Source: an uncultured Oscillospiraceae bacterium
GTDB taxonomy: Bacteria; Bacillota; Clostridia; Oscillospirales; Oscillospiraceae
Assembly (NCBI GenBank): GCA_900756715.1
Contig: CAAELC010000110.1
Span: 1-7,226 of the forward strand
Length of the DNA stretch: 7,226 bases
Reading direction: 5' to 3'
Position numbers and translations under genes: made by a program. Shown here one piece after another: positions 1 through 5,577 of this stretch (its first letter is position 1; each line of letters begins with the position of its first letter). Below the pieces are notes generated by a model. That model was not told the DNA's origin and made no database searches. It saw only the letters and a program-made list of their open reading frames with translations.

Positions 1-62
1 AGCTGCTGGAGCAGAAGGGGCGGTATTATCAGCTGTATACGGGACAGAGCGAGCTGTCTTAA
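1..62 (+). CDS. C-terminal end of a probable ABC exporter ATP-binding subunit (partial)
   Basis: Only the last 19 codons before the TAA at 60-62 are inside the window; the rest lies upstream. The visible tail reads LLEQKGRYYQLYTGQSELS. The pattern of Leu-Leu, a few polar residues, Gly, a Tyr, two residues, Leu-Tyr and then a Gln is typical of the extreme C-terminus of ABC exporters of the MsbA/MdlB/LmrA type, where the sequence after the H-loop ends in a form like EELL...G.Y..L...Q. The nucleotide-binding motifs themselves (Walker A and B, signature) cannot be seen, so the assignment rests on this short tail alone. The gene runs on the same strand as cdd but is separated from it by a long palindrome-rich gap, so the two are probably not one operon. 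Confidence 0.5.
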   Translation, partial: LLEQKGRYYQLYTGQSELS

Positions 63-63
63 G

Positions 64-93
64 TTGGCGAAAAAACTTCGTTTTTTCTGCCAA
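64..93 (+). terminator. Hairpin just after the upstream stop codon, possible terminator
   Basis: The arms TTGGC-GAAAAAAC (64-76) and GTTTTTTC-TGCCAA (80-93) pair around a TTC loop, with one unpaired A in the 3' arm. It begins 2 nt after the preceding stop codon, as a terminator would. It is not a textbook intrinsic terminator: the T-run lies inside the 3' arm and the stem is followed by AAAGG instead of a U-tract. It may instead be the first element of the palindrome cluster that follows. Confidence 0.45.
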
Positions 94-100
94 AAGGTTG

Positions 101-227
101 CGGCCTGCTGCGCGCATAATTTTGCCGCAAGCGGCAAAATTCCACACTGGCAGGCCGAGAGGTATTTTTCCCCACGCGCATGTCGCGGTGAAAAATGATT
201 TGAAAATTTTGCGTCTGCGGACGCAAA
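101..227. repeat. Cluster of nested palindromes, candidate dispersed intergenic repeat
   Basis: Several inverted repeats lie next to each other in non-coding DNA. CGGCCTGC (101-108) pairs with GCAGGCCG (150-157) and encloses a perfect palindrome, AATTTTGCCGC (118-128) and GCGGCAAAATT (131-141) with a 2-nt spacer. An imperfect pair ATTTTTC...GAAAAAT follows (164-196, GC-rich centre). Last comes TTTGCGTC (208-215) with GACGCAAA (220-227) around a TGCG loop. The arms share a design of A/T-rich outside and G/C-rich centre, and the series leads straight into the cdd promoter. No coding potential is evident. The element resembles REP/MITE-like repeats, but only one copy is in the window, so repetition in the genome is an inference. 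Confidence 0.55.
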
Positions 228-240
228 TTCTGCGAAGCTA

Positions 241-249
241 TGGTATAAT
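241..249 (+). promoter_or_regulatory. Extended -10 promoter for cdd
   Basis: TGGTATAAT is a perfect TATAAT -10 box (244-249) with the upstream TG of an extended -10 element (241-242). The hexamer 17 bp upstream (221-226, ACGCAA) is a poor -35 box and overlaps the last palindrome, so the extended -10 probably carries the promoter strength. Transcription would start near 256, giving a leader of about 50 nt before the cdd ATG. Confidence 0.65.
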
Positions 250-307
250 ACTATTCAACTATTCAGCAATTCAGCGGAACGGAAAAATATTGAAGGAGGA
301 CAAGAGC

Positions 308-697
308 ATGACAGAACAGGATCTGATGCGTCTGGCCGTGGAGATGCTGGACAAGGCCTACGTGCCCTACTCCCACTTTCCCGTGGGCGCGGCCCTGGAG
401 TGCGGGGACGGGACGGTGTATACCGGCTGCAACATCGAAAACGCCGCCTTCCCCTGTACCATCTGCGCCGAGCGGACGGCCATGTTCAAGGCCATCAGCG
501 AGGGGCACAGAAGCTTCCACCGTATCGTGATCGCCGGAAAAAGCGAGGACTTCTGCGTGCCCTGCGGCTCCTGCCGCCAGGTGATGCGGGAGTTTGCCCC
601 GGAGCTGGAGGTCATCTGCCTCAACGGCAAGGGCGAGGCCAAGCACTACACCCTGCGCCAGCTGCTGCCGGAGAGCTTCGGGCCGGAGTACCTGTAA
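308..697 (+). CDS. cdd: Cytidine deaminase
   Basis: This 129-residue protein is a small tetrameric-type, zinc-dependent cytidine deaminase, close in length to the roughly 136 residues of Bacillus Cdd. It hydrolyses cytidine and deoxycytidine to uridine and deoxyuridine plus ammonia in cytosolic pyrimidine salvage. Diagnostic motifs are YSHFPVGAAL (21-30, substrate-binding loop), GCNIENAAF (40-48), CAE (53-55, zinc ligand Cys53 and catalytic Glu55) and PCGSC (85-89, zinc ligands Cys86 and Cys89). All three zinc cysteines and the glutamate are intact. The ATG at 308 is chosen because AAGGAGG lies at 293-299, 8 nt upstream, and because the frame's earlier ATG falls within the palindromic non-coding region. 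An extended -10 promoter lies about 60 nt upstream. feoA follows 58 nt downstream on the same strand with no clear promoter between. Confidence 0.96.
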   Translation: MTEQDLMRLAVEMLDKAYVPYSHFPVGAALECGDGTVYTGCNIENAAFPCTICAERTAMFKAISEGHRSFHRIVIAGKSEDFCVPCGSCRQVMREFAPELEVICLNGKGEAKHYTLRQLLPESFGPEYL

Positions 698-755
698 CGC
701 CCGGGCCGGGCCGGACATAGAATGAGATAGTCCGTGACGGAGGAGGGCGTTACCC

Positions 756-989
756 ATGGAGAGCGATCTTTCCTGCCTGGGCAGCGGGCAGAGGGGCCTC
801 ATCACCGCCCTGCGCTTTTCCGGCGGGAAAAGGCGGCGGCTTATGGAGCTGGGGTTTATCCCCGGGGCTATGGTGACGGCCCTGCAGAGGGCGCCCTTCG
901 GCGGGGCCGTGTCCTATGAGATTATGGGGACGGTCATCGCCCTGCGGAGCGCCGATGCCCGGCGGATCGGGATCGAAATAATCCAATAG
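756..989 (+). CDS. feoA: FeoA family ferrous iron transport accessory protein
   Basis: The 77-residue product is a single FeoA domain, a small SH3-like beta-barrel normally found as the cytosolic partner of the ferrous iron permease FeoB. Family hallmarks are RRRLMELGFIPGAMV (about residues 26-40), followed by the APFGGAVSYEIMGTVIALR strand pair and the closing ADARRI segment. The length is normal for a stand-alone FeoA. GGAGGAGGG at 739-747 precedes the ATG at 756. No second FeoA domain or FeoB follows: the next element is a strong terminator and then a convergent gene. It may be transcribed with cdd, since I see no convincing promoter in the 58-nt gap. Whether it assists a distant FeoB or has a separate role cannot be told from here. 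Confidence 0.9.
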   Translation: MESDLSCLGSGQRGLITALRFSGGKRRRLMELGFIPGAMVTALQRAPFGGAVSYEIMGTVIALRSADARRIGIEIIQ

Positions 990-1018
990 CAAGCCGGTAT
1001 GTCTGTGACTGAATTGCT

Positions 1019-1056
1019 AAAATAATGGCAGGCACGAAAGTGCCTGCCATTATTTT
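1019..1056. terminator. Bidirectional intrinsic terminator between feoA and queT
   Basis: A perfect 17-bp stem, AAAATAATGGCAGGCAC (1019-1035) against GTGCCTGCCATTATTTT (1040-1056), is closed by a GAAA tetraloop. Each arm is G/C-rich near the loop and ends in A or T, so either strand gives a hairpin with a U-rich 3' side. It lies between the convergent stops of feoA (989) and queT (1091) and probably serves both. Confidence 0.9.
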
Positions 1057-1090
1057 ATCTCTTCATCCGCACAGACCGGTCTTATACTTT

Positions 1091-1594
1091 TTATTTCATG
1101 CGATTTTTGAAAAACGGCATTTTCGGCAGGCGCCACAGCAGCAGCGAGCCCAGGCCGTAGCAGGCGATCAGCTCGCCCAGGGCCACGGAGGCGGCGTTGA
1201 GGGCGAAGGTCACGCCGAAGGCGCCGGTAAAGCCCACCTGCTCCCAGGCCAGCATCCCGCCCACCAGGATCCCATTGCACACCACCGGAGGCAGCGGCGC
1301 CAGCCACCGGTTTTTGCACCGGGAGGTGAGAAAGGCCGCCAGGAGAGTGGTCAGAGAGCCCATGACGATGTCCAGCAGGCCGTAGGGGCTGAGAAGGTTG
1401 GTGATGAGGCAGCCCACAAACAGGCCCCACACCGTTTCCGGAAAGAAGAAGGGCAGCACGCACAGGGCCTCGGCAAAGCGGCACTGCACCGTGCCGAAGG
1501 TCACGCCGAAAACGGACCCGAAAATGGACAGCACCGCGTAGACGGCGCCTACGGCGGCGGCGGTGGCAAGGTGTTGAACGGTGAATTTTTTCAT
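1091..1594 (-). CDS. queT: QueT family queuosine-precursor transporter (ECF S component)
   Basis: The 167-residue, very hydrophobic protein matches the QueT family, predicted substrate-binding S components of energy-coupling-factor transporters that import queuosine precursors such as preQ1 for tRNA modification. Visible traits include a charged MKK start, about five to six membrane-spanning stretches, the VQCRFAEAL segment near residues 36-44, GCLITNLLSPYG-LLDIVMGSLTTLLAAFLT (about 60-90), PPVVCNGILVGG (about 102-113), and a basic tail ending KNRMK. The start at 1594 is set by GGGAGGAT (1608-1601), 6 nt upstream; longer readings of the frame run through the non-coding leader. It is a single-gene unit with its own promoter and a structured leader that may sense preQ1. 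No ECF ATPase or T component is adjacent, as is usual for S components sharing a general energising module. Confidence 0.88.
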   Translation of the reverse strand: MKKFTVQHLATAAAVGAVYAVLSIFGSVFGVTFGTVQCRFAEALCVLPFFFPETVWGLFVGCLITNLLSPYGLLDIVMGSLTTLLAAFLTSRCKNRWLAPLPPVVCNGILVGGMLAWEQVGFTGAFGVTFALNAASVALGELIACYGLGSLLLWRLPKMPFFKNRMK

Positions 1595-1600
1595 GGTGAT

Positions 1601-1683
1601 ATCCTCCCATTTTTTGTTTAGAGAACGGCCAGGGCCGAACGAACGCCGCGCGCGGCGCTTGGACAGGGTGTGGAAACCTGTCG
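1601..1683 (-). promoter_or_regulatory. Candidate preQ1-type riboswitch leader of queT
   Basis: The predicted transcript starts at about 1683, directly at a 6-bp hairpin: GACAGG (1682-1677) and CCUGUC (1667-1662) around the 9-nt loop UUUCCACAC (1676-1668). The GG-UU...ACAC-CC arrangement resembles the stem-loop of class I preQ1 riboswitches. Loop bases UUUCC (1676-1672) can pair, with two G-U wobbles, to GGAGG (1607-1603), which is the queT Shine-Dalgarno core. That would make an H-type pseudoknot that hides the ribosome-binding site. An A-rich run (AAACAAAAAA, about 1619-1611) precedes this GGAGG, as the A-rich tail does in known preQ1 aptamers. Two G/C-rich hairpins (about 1657-1644 and 1637-1626) are inserted between. 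queT genes are commonly under preQ1 control; the class is uncertain and no covariation could be tested. Confidence 0.5.
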
Positions 1684-1689
1684 GATGGT

Positions 1690-1717
1690 AGTATAGCACA
1701 AATGAGAGAGAATGCAA
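1690..1717 (-). promoter_or_regulatory. Promoter of queT
   Basis: Read on the minus strand, TTGCAT (1717-1712) and TATACT (1695-1690) are separated by 16 bp. A TG just before the -10 (TGC-TATACT) makes an extended -10 element. The predicted start near 1683 places the leader hairpin at the very 5' end of the transcript. Confidence 0.7.
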
Positions 1718-1803
1718 GGGAAAAAAGAGGGGTGGGGCGGCAAAAAATCGGGGAATGAGAAGCACCCTTTGCAAAAAATATAGGAGTTTTCGGTAAATGG
1801 GCC

Positions 1804-1831
1804 TTGACTTTTGACAAAAATCAGGTAAAAT
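1804..1831 (+). promoter_or_regulatory. Promoter of the rpsF-ssb-rpsR operon
   Basis: TTGACT (1804-1809) and TAAAAT (1826-1831) are separated by 16 bp, giving a start near 1838 and a leader of about 73 nt. A second, better -35-like hexamer TTGACA (1811-1816) overlaps the spacer but lacks a -10 box at proper distance. The roughly 85 bp between this promoter and the divergent queT promoter (1718-1803) show no further feature that I can identify. Confidence 0.65.
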
Positions 1832-1862
1832 AATAGGGCTTGCATTATGCGGGCAAATCCTT

Positions 1863-1883
1863 GCTCTCACCGAATGTGAGGGC
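1863..1883 (+). promoter_or_regulatory. Hairpin in the rpsF leader, candidate S6:S18 autoregulatory site
   Basis: GCTCTCAC (1863-1870) pairs with GTGAGGGC (1876-1883), one wobble included, around the loop CGAAT. The loop-proximal bases read ACCGAA. In many bacteria a leader RNA containing an unpaired CCG that mimics the 16S rRNA site binds the S6:S18 complex and represses the rpsF operon. Location 28 nt before the rpsF ATG, the CCGA sequence and the presence of both target genes in this operon fit that role. The exact consensus structure was not verified. Confidence 0.45.
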
Positions 1884-1910
1884 CATAAGACCAGAAGGAG
1901 GTGCAAAAGT

Positions 1911-2207
1911 ATGGCTAAAATTTCTGCCAACTATGAGGTCGTTTACATCATCGACCCGGCACAGGGTGAGGAGGCTATTGCCGCTACCGTGGCAAAGTTC
2001 CAGACTCTGGCTGAGCAGAACGGTTCTGATGTGGTCGTGGACGAGTGGGGCAAGCGCCGTCTTGCTTACGCCATCGACTACAAGACCGAGGGTTACTATG
2101 TGCTGATGAGCTTCACCAGCGCGCCCGAGTTCCCCAAGGAGCTGGATCGTATCCTGGGCATTACCGAGGGCATTATGCGTTCCATGATCGTCTGCAAGGA
2201 CGAGTAA
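1911..2207 (+). CDS. rpsF: 30S ribosomal protein S6
   Basis: This 98-residue protein is a full-length S6, which binds the central domain of 16S rRNA as a heterodimer with S18 in the small-subunit platform. Recognisable family features are NYEVVYIIDP near the N-terminus (residues 7-16), the DEWGKRRLAYAIDYKTEGYYVLMSF block (about 44-68) and FPKELDRILGITEGIMRSMIV near the end. A strong AAGGAGG (1895-1901) sits 9 nt before the ATG. It is the first gene of the conserved rpsF-ssb-rpsR operon, with ssb starting 13 nt after its stop, and it has its own promoter and a structured leader. The C-terminal tail is short (ends CKDE), as is usual in Firmicutes. Confidence 0.98.
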   Translation: MAKISANYEVVYIIDPAQGEEAIAATVAKFQTLAEQNGSDVVVDEWGKRRLAYAIDYKTEGYYVLMSFTSAPEFPKELDRILGITEGIMRSMIVCKDE

Positions 2208-2220
2208 GGGAGGCACACAA

Positions 2221-2655
2221 ATGCTGAACAAGATTTTTATCATGGGACGTTTGACCCGCGATCCGGAGCTGCGCAGAACTGCCAACTCCACCCCCGTAAC
2301 CAGCTTCTCGCTGGCGGTGGATCGGGATTTCAAGTCCCAAAGCGGCGAAAAGAGCACGGATTTCATCGATGTGGTCGCCTGGCGCAGCACCGCTGAGTTC
2401 GTGGCCAAATACTTCACCAAAGGCCGCATGGCCATTGTGGAGGGCCGTTTGCAGATCCGGGACTGGAAGGACAAGGACGGCAACAACCGCCGCAGCGCGG
2501 AGGTGGTGGCCGACAATGTGTATTTCGGCGATTCCAAGCGCGACGGTGCCACCGGCGGCGACTATACTGTCCCCGCGGGCGGATACGCCGCACCCGTGAA
2601 CACAACCTCCAGCTTTTCCGAGATCGACGACGAGGACGGCGACCTGCCGTTCTGA
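2221..2655 (+). CDS. ssb: Single-stranded DNA-binding protein
   Basis: The 144-residue product has the usual SSB layout: an N-terminal OB-fold (about residues 1-105), a short glycine-rich and low-complexity linker, and the acidic tip EIDDEDGDLPF (134-144) that recruits replication and repair proteins. OB-fold landmarks are NKIFIMGRLTRDPELR (3-18), FSLAVDR (28-34), STDFIDVVAWRSTAEF (45-60), the KGRMAIVEGRLQIRDW strand (about 68-83) and the EVVADNVYFG strand. It coats single-stranded DNA as a tetramer in replication, repair and recombination. GGGAGG (2208-2213) begins just after the rpsF stop and precedes the ATG by 7 nt, consistent with co-translation. The linker is short (about 28 residues), making this a compact SSB. 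Confidence 0.97.
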   Translation: MLNKIFIMGRLTRDPELRRTANSTPVTSFSLAVDRDFKSQSGEKSTDFIDVVAWRSTAEFVAKYFTKGRMAIVEGRLQIRDWKDKDGNNRRSAEVVADNVYFGDSKRDGATGGDYTVPAGGYAAPVNTTSSFSEIDDEDGDLPF

Positions 2656-2658
2656 TCC

Positions 2659-2673
2659 GTACCCCCGGGGTAC
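2659..2673 (+). repeat. Small palindrome between ssb and rpsR
   Basis: GTACCCC and GGGGTAC flank a single C (2659-2673) in the 46-nt ssb-rpsR gap. In RNA this would form a short hairpin of about five to six pairs. It lacks a U-tract, so it is not a terminator; it could affect processing or relative expression of rpsR. Weak evidence for any function. Confidence 0.35.
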
Positions 2674-2701
2674 ACCAATTCTATAAAGGAGGAATTTTTC
2701 C

Positions 2702-2953
2702 ATGGCTATGGAACGCGAAAATAGAGCGCCCCGCGGCAACAGCCGCAAGCGCCGCAAGGTCTGCCAGTTCTGCGTGGACAAGTGCGAGCACATTGATTAC
2801 AAGGACGCTGCCAAGCTGCGCCGCTTCATCAGCGAGCGCTCCAAGATTCTGCCCCGCCGCACCACCGGCACCTGCGCCATGCATCAGCGTCAGCTGACGA
2901 TGGCCATCAAGCGCGCTCGTCAGATCGCTCTGCTGCCCTTCGTTACCGAATAA
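2702..2953 (+). CDS. rpsR: 30S ribosomal protein S18
   Basis: This 83-residue basic protein is S18, the partner of S6 on the 30S platform. Key family segments are RRKVCQFC (17-24), IDYKDAAKLRRFISERSKILPRRTTGTCAMHQRQL (31-65) and the C-terminal IKRARQIALLPF (69-80). Cys21, Cys24, Cys28 and Cys58 are all present, suggesting a zinc-binding version of S18; zinc binding itself is inferred. AAGGAGG (2686-2692) lies 9 nt before the ATG at 2702, which favours this start over the Met two codons further in. It is the last gene of the rpsF-ssb-rpsR operon and is followed by strong hairpins. Confidence 0.98.
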   Translation: MAMERENRAPRGNSRKRRKVCQFCVDKCEHIDYKDAAKLRRFISERSKILPRRTTGTCAMHQRQLTMAIKRARQIALLPFVTE

Positions 2954-2974
2954 GCAGCGCAGATACAAAGTAAA

Positions 2975-3007
2975 ACAGCAGGCACGGCCATGGGCCGTGC
3001 CTGCTGT
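2975..3007 (+). terminator. Terminator of the rpsF-ssb-rpsR operon
   Basis: A perfect 15-bp stem, ACAGCAGGCACGGCC (2975-2989) against GGCCGTGCCTGCTGT (2993-3007), closes on ATG 21 nt after the rpsR stop. The following bases (CTCTCTGTC) are pyrimidine-rich rather than a clean U-run, so termination may depend on stem strength and the second hairpin downstream. Confidence 0.8.
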
Positions 3008-3048
3008 CTCTCTGTCAGAAAGACTTTCTCGCTCTTTTATCCAATCTG

Positions 3049-3079
3049 AAAAGGCAGCCGGGCTATCCGGCTGCCTTTT
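3049..3079. terminator. Bidirectional terminator between rpsR and the nitroreductase gene
   Basis: AAAAGGCAGCCGG (3049-3061) pairs perfectly with CCGGCTGCCTTTT (3067-3079) around GCTAT. On the plus strand the stem is followed by TTTTGCTTTTT; on the minus strand it ends in TTTT and lies 5 nt after the stop codon of the nitroreductase gene. It therefore can end both the ribosomal-protein operon and the convergent metG operon. Confidence 0.88.
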
Positions 3080-3084
3080 GCTTT

Positions 3085-3600
3085 TTACAGAACGGTATAA
3101 AACTCCTCCAGAGGCTTGCGCGCAGCGTGCAGTCTGCTGGGATGAGCACCCTCTGCCGGGTAGCCCACCGGCAGCAGCGCAACCGGCGTGCGGCCATCCA
3201 GCTCCGGCAGCTGGCGCGCCAGCTCCTCCGGGTCAAACATTCCCACATAGGTGGTTCCAAGGCCCAGATCGGCAGCCTGCAGCATAATCTGAGTTGCTGC
3301 AATGGTGGCATCAATCTCTCCATGGTTTTTATCATCAATGCCGCTCCGCACCCATGCAGTAGATTTATCGTAGCACACCACCAGCACCACCGGCGCGCCA
3401 AAGTGCATCGTGGTGCAGCGGTTTACCCGCTCCAGCGCATCCTCACTCCGGCAGACCAGCACATACTGGGGCTGCAGGTTGTGGGCCGTGGGTGCAGATT
3501 GGACAGCCTGCAAAAGCAGCTGCAGCTTCTCCTCCTCAATGGGCCGGGAATCAAATTTTCGCAGGGAATACCGTGCCTGTGCCAAATCTTTAAATTCCAT
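3085..3600 (-). CDS. Nitroreductase family FMN-dependent oxidoreductase
   Basis: The 171-residue protein belongs to the flavin-dependent nitroreductase family, dimeric cytosolic enzymes that use NAD(P)H to reduce nitro compounds, quinones or other electrophiles. Seen in the sequence are the N-terminal phosphate-binding RYSLRKF (10-16), SAPTAHNLQPQ (35-45, FMN-binding), the central GLGTTYVG (113-120) and LPVGYPAEGAHPSR (143-156), which shapes the flavin pocket. It is a short member of the family (many are 180-220 residues). AGGAGGA (3613-3607) precedes the ATG and overlaps the metG stop codon, with only 12 nt between the genes, so it is co-transcribed and probably translationally coupled with metG. 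That would place it under the same T-box control. Its substrate cannot be assigned. Confidence 0.9.
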   Translation of the reverse strand: MEFKDLAQARYSLRKFDSRPIEEEKLQLLLQAVQSAPTAHNLQPQYVLVCRSEDALERVNRCTTMHFGAPVVLVVCYDKSTAWVRSGIDDKNHGEIDATIAATQIMLQAADLGLGTTYVGMFDPEELARQLPELDGRTPVALLPVGYPAEGAHPSRLHAARKPLEEFYTVL

Positions 3601-3612
3601 ACTTTTTCCTCC

Positions 3613-5577
3613 TCAGCACAGCTTGGCCCCGGCGGGAACGCTGTCGTCAATAATCATCAGGTGCAGCTTCTCCTCGCCATGTTCTTTATGAACAGCGGAA
3701 ATCAGCATGCCGCAGGAGTCAATCCCCATCATCTTCCGGGGCGGCAGATTCAGGATGGCAACCACGGTCTTGCCTACCAGATCCTCCGGCTCATAGAACT
3801 TATGAATGCCGGACAGAATCACACGGTCTGTGCCGGTTCCGTCATCCAGCACAAACTTCAGCAGCTTGTCGCTCTTTTTCACCGGCTCGCAGCTCTTGAT
3901 CTTCACAGCCCGGAAATCAGACTTGCAGAAGGTGTCAAAATCCACAGGCTGCTGGTTCAGCGGTTCCACCTCAACGGCGGGCAGCGCAGCCTTTTTCTGT
4001 GCCTCCTGGATGGCGGCCAGCTCCTCCAGCGCCTTCTCCGTGTCGATGCGGGGGAACAGAGCCTCTCCCTTTTTCACCGTAACCGTATTTTTCAGCTTGC
4101 CCCAGCAGGCGGCGCTGTCCCAGGTGCGGCAGCCATCACATGCGCCAATCTGGTCAAAAATCTTATCGCAGCTTTCCGGCATATAGGGGGTCAGCAGAAT
4201 GGTGCAGATACGGATGCTCTCCAGCAGGTTATAAAGCACCGTGGCCAGACGGGCCTGCTTGCCTTCTTCCTTGGCCAGCTTCCAGGGTGCGGTCTCGTCA
4301 ATATACTTGTTGGCCCGGTCAATAACCCGGAAAATCTCCTCCAGCCCGTTTTGCAGCTGGAACTTATCCATTTCCGCCTCGTACCGGTCCCGCAGGGCGC
4401 AGACTTTTTCCTTCAGGTCATCATCGGCAGGACTATCCTCTCTGCTTTCAGGCAGAGTGCCGCCGAAATACTTCTCCACCATGGCACAGGTACGGCTGAC
4501 CAGATTGCCCAGATCATTGGCCAGATCCACATTGATGGTGTTGATGAGCAGCTCGTTGGAAAAGGCGCCGTCCGAACCAAAGGGGAAGGTGCGCAGCAGG
4601 AAGAAACGCAGGGCATCCACGCCGAACTTTTCCGCTAGCATGTAGGGATCCACCACATTTCCCTTGGATTTAGACATCTTACCGCCGTCAATCACCAGCC
4701 AGCCGTGGCCATACACATGCTTGGGCAGAGGCATTTCCATGCTCATCAGCATGGCCGGCCAGATGATTGAGTGGAAGCGGACAATTTCCTTGCCTACAAT
4801 GTGCACATCCGCAGGCCAATACTTGTCGTAATCATGATATTTATCATTGCAGAAGCCCAGCGCGGTGCAGTAGTTGAACAGGGCGTCCACCCATACATAT
4901 ACCACATGTCCCGGGTCAAAATCCACGGGAATACCCCAAGTAAAGCTGGTGCGGCTGACGCACAGATCCTCCAGACCGGGCTTGATGAAGTTATTTACCA
5001 TCTCGTTGACGCGGGTACGGGGCTGCAGGAAATCCGTGTCCTCCAGCAGATGACGGACGCGGTCTGCATACTTGCTCAGGCGGAAGAAGTAGGCCTCCTC
5101 CTCGGCATCGTGGACTTCCCGGCCGCAGTCGGGGCATTTGCCGTCCACCAGCTGGCTCTCGGTCCAGAAGCTCTCGCAGGGGGTGCAGTACTTGCCCTTA
5201 TAGGCGCCCTTATAAATGTCGCCCTTTTCATACATTTTTTTGAAAATCTTCTGCACAGCTTCGCAGTGATAATCATCTGTGGTGCGGATAAACCGGTCAT
5301 TGGAGATGTTCATCAGCTTCCACAAATCCTTCACGCCCCGGGGACCTTCCACAATGTTGTCCACAAAGTCCTTGGGGGAGCAGCCGGCCTCCTCTGCCTT
5401 GGTTTCGATTTTCTGGCCGTGCTCGTCGGTGCCGGTAAGGAACATGACATCATAGCCCTGCAGCCGCTTATAGCGGGCGATGGCATCGCTGGCCACGGTG
5501 CAGTAGCTGTGGCCGATGTGCAGCTTGTCGGAAGGATAGTAAATAGGGGTAGTGATATAGAATTTCTTCTGTTCCAT
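3613..5577 (-). CDS. metG: Methionyl-tRNA synthetase
   Basis: The 654-residue class I enzyme charges tRNA-Met with methionine using ATP. Visible features, numbered from the chosen start, are the HIGH motif at 20-23, a connective domain with one zinc knuckle formed by CTPC (131-134) and CPDC (148-151), KMSKS at 300-304, a helical anticodon-binding domain (about 350-510), and a C-terminal tRNA-binding OB-fold of the EMAP/Trbp111 type (about 545-654, ending VPAGAKLC) that supports dimerisation. The ATG at 5577 is preferred because AAGGAG (5592-5587) lies 9 nt upstream; the in-frame ATG at 5601 would put that ribosome-binding site inside the coding region. A methionine T-box leader precedes it, and the nitroreductase gene follows 12 nt downstream. 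Confidence 0.97.
   Translation of the reverse strand: MEQKKFYITTPIYYPSDKLHIGHSYCTVASDAIARYKRLQGYDVMFLTGTDEHGQKIETKAEEAGCSPKDFVDNIVEGPRGVKDLWKLMNISNDRFIRTTDDYHCEAVQKIFKKMYEKGDIYKGAYKGKYCTPCESFWTESQLVDGKCPDCGREVHDAEEEAYFFRLSKYADRVRHLLEDTDFLQPRTRVNEMVNNFIKPGLEDLCVSRTSFTWGIPVDFDPGHVVYVWVDALFNYCTALGFCNDKYHDYDKYWPADVHIVGKEIVRFHSIIWPAMLMSMEMPLPKHVYGHGWLVIDGGKMSKSKGNVVDPYMLAEKFGVDALRFFLLRTFPFGSDGAFSNELLINTINVDLANDLGNLVSRTCAMVEKYFGGTLPESREDSPADDDLKEKVCALRDRYEAEMDKFQLQNGLEEIFRVIDRANKYIDETAPWKLAKEEGKQARLATVLYNLLESIRICTILLTPYMPESCDKIFDQIGACDGCRTWDSAACWGKLKNTVTVKKGEALFPRIDTEKALEELAAIQEAQKKAALPAVEVEPLNQQPVDFDTFCKSDFRAVKIKSCEPVKKSDKLLKFVLDDGTGTDRVILSGIHKFYEPEDLVGKTVVAILNLPPRKMMGIDSCGMLISAVHKEHGEEKLHLMIIDDSVPAGAKLC

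Noticed and set aside
98..307. N-terminal extension of cdd back to an ATG at 98
   Set aside because: The extension translates the palindrome cluster and promoter and has no homology to cytidine deaminases; the start at 308 has a strong Shine-Dalgarno.
263..805. Open frame of 180 codons on the minus strand across cdd
   Set aside because: It is a shadow of cdd and lacks a promoter, ribosome-binding site or family features.
1025..1621. Open frame of 198 codons on the plus strand over queT
   Set aside because: It is antisense to queT, rich in His, Gln and Gly as reverse-strand frames often are here, and starts inside the terminator hairpin.
1595..1930. N-terminal extension of queT upstream of 1594
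   Set aside because: It would run through the queT leader, its promoter and the divergent rpsF promoter; the ATG at 1594 has a good ribosome-binding site and gives normal QueT length.
3127..4638. Open frame of 503 codons on the plus strand
   Set aside because: It runs antisense to the nitroreductase and metG genes, has no ribosome-binding site or recognisable domain, and its composition is that of a reverse-strand shadow of a GC-rich gene.
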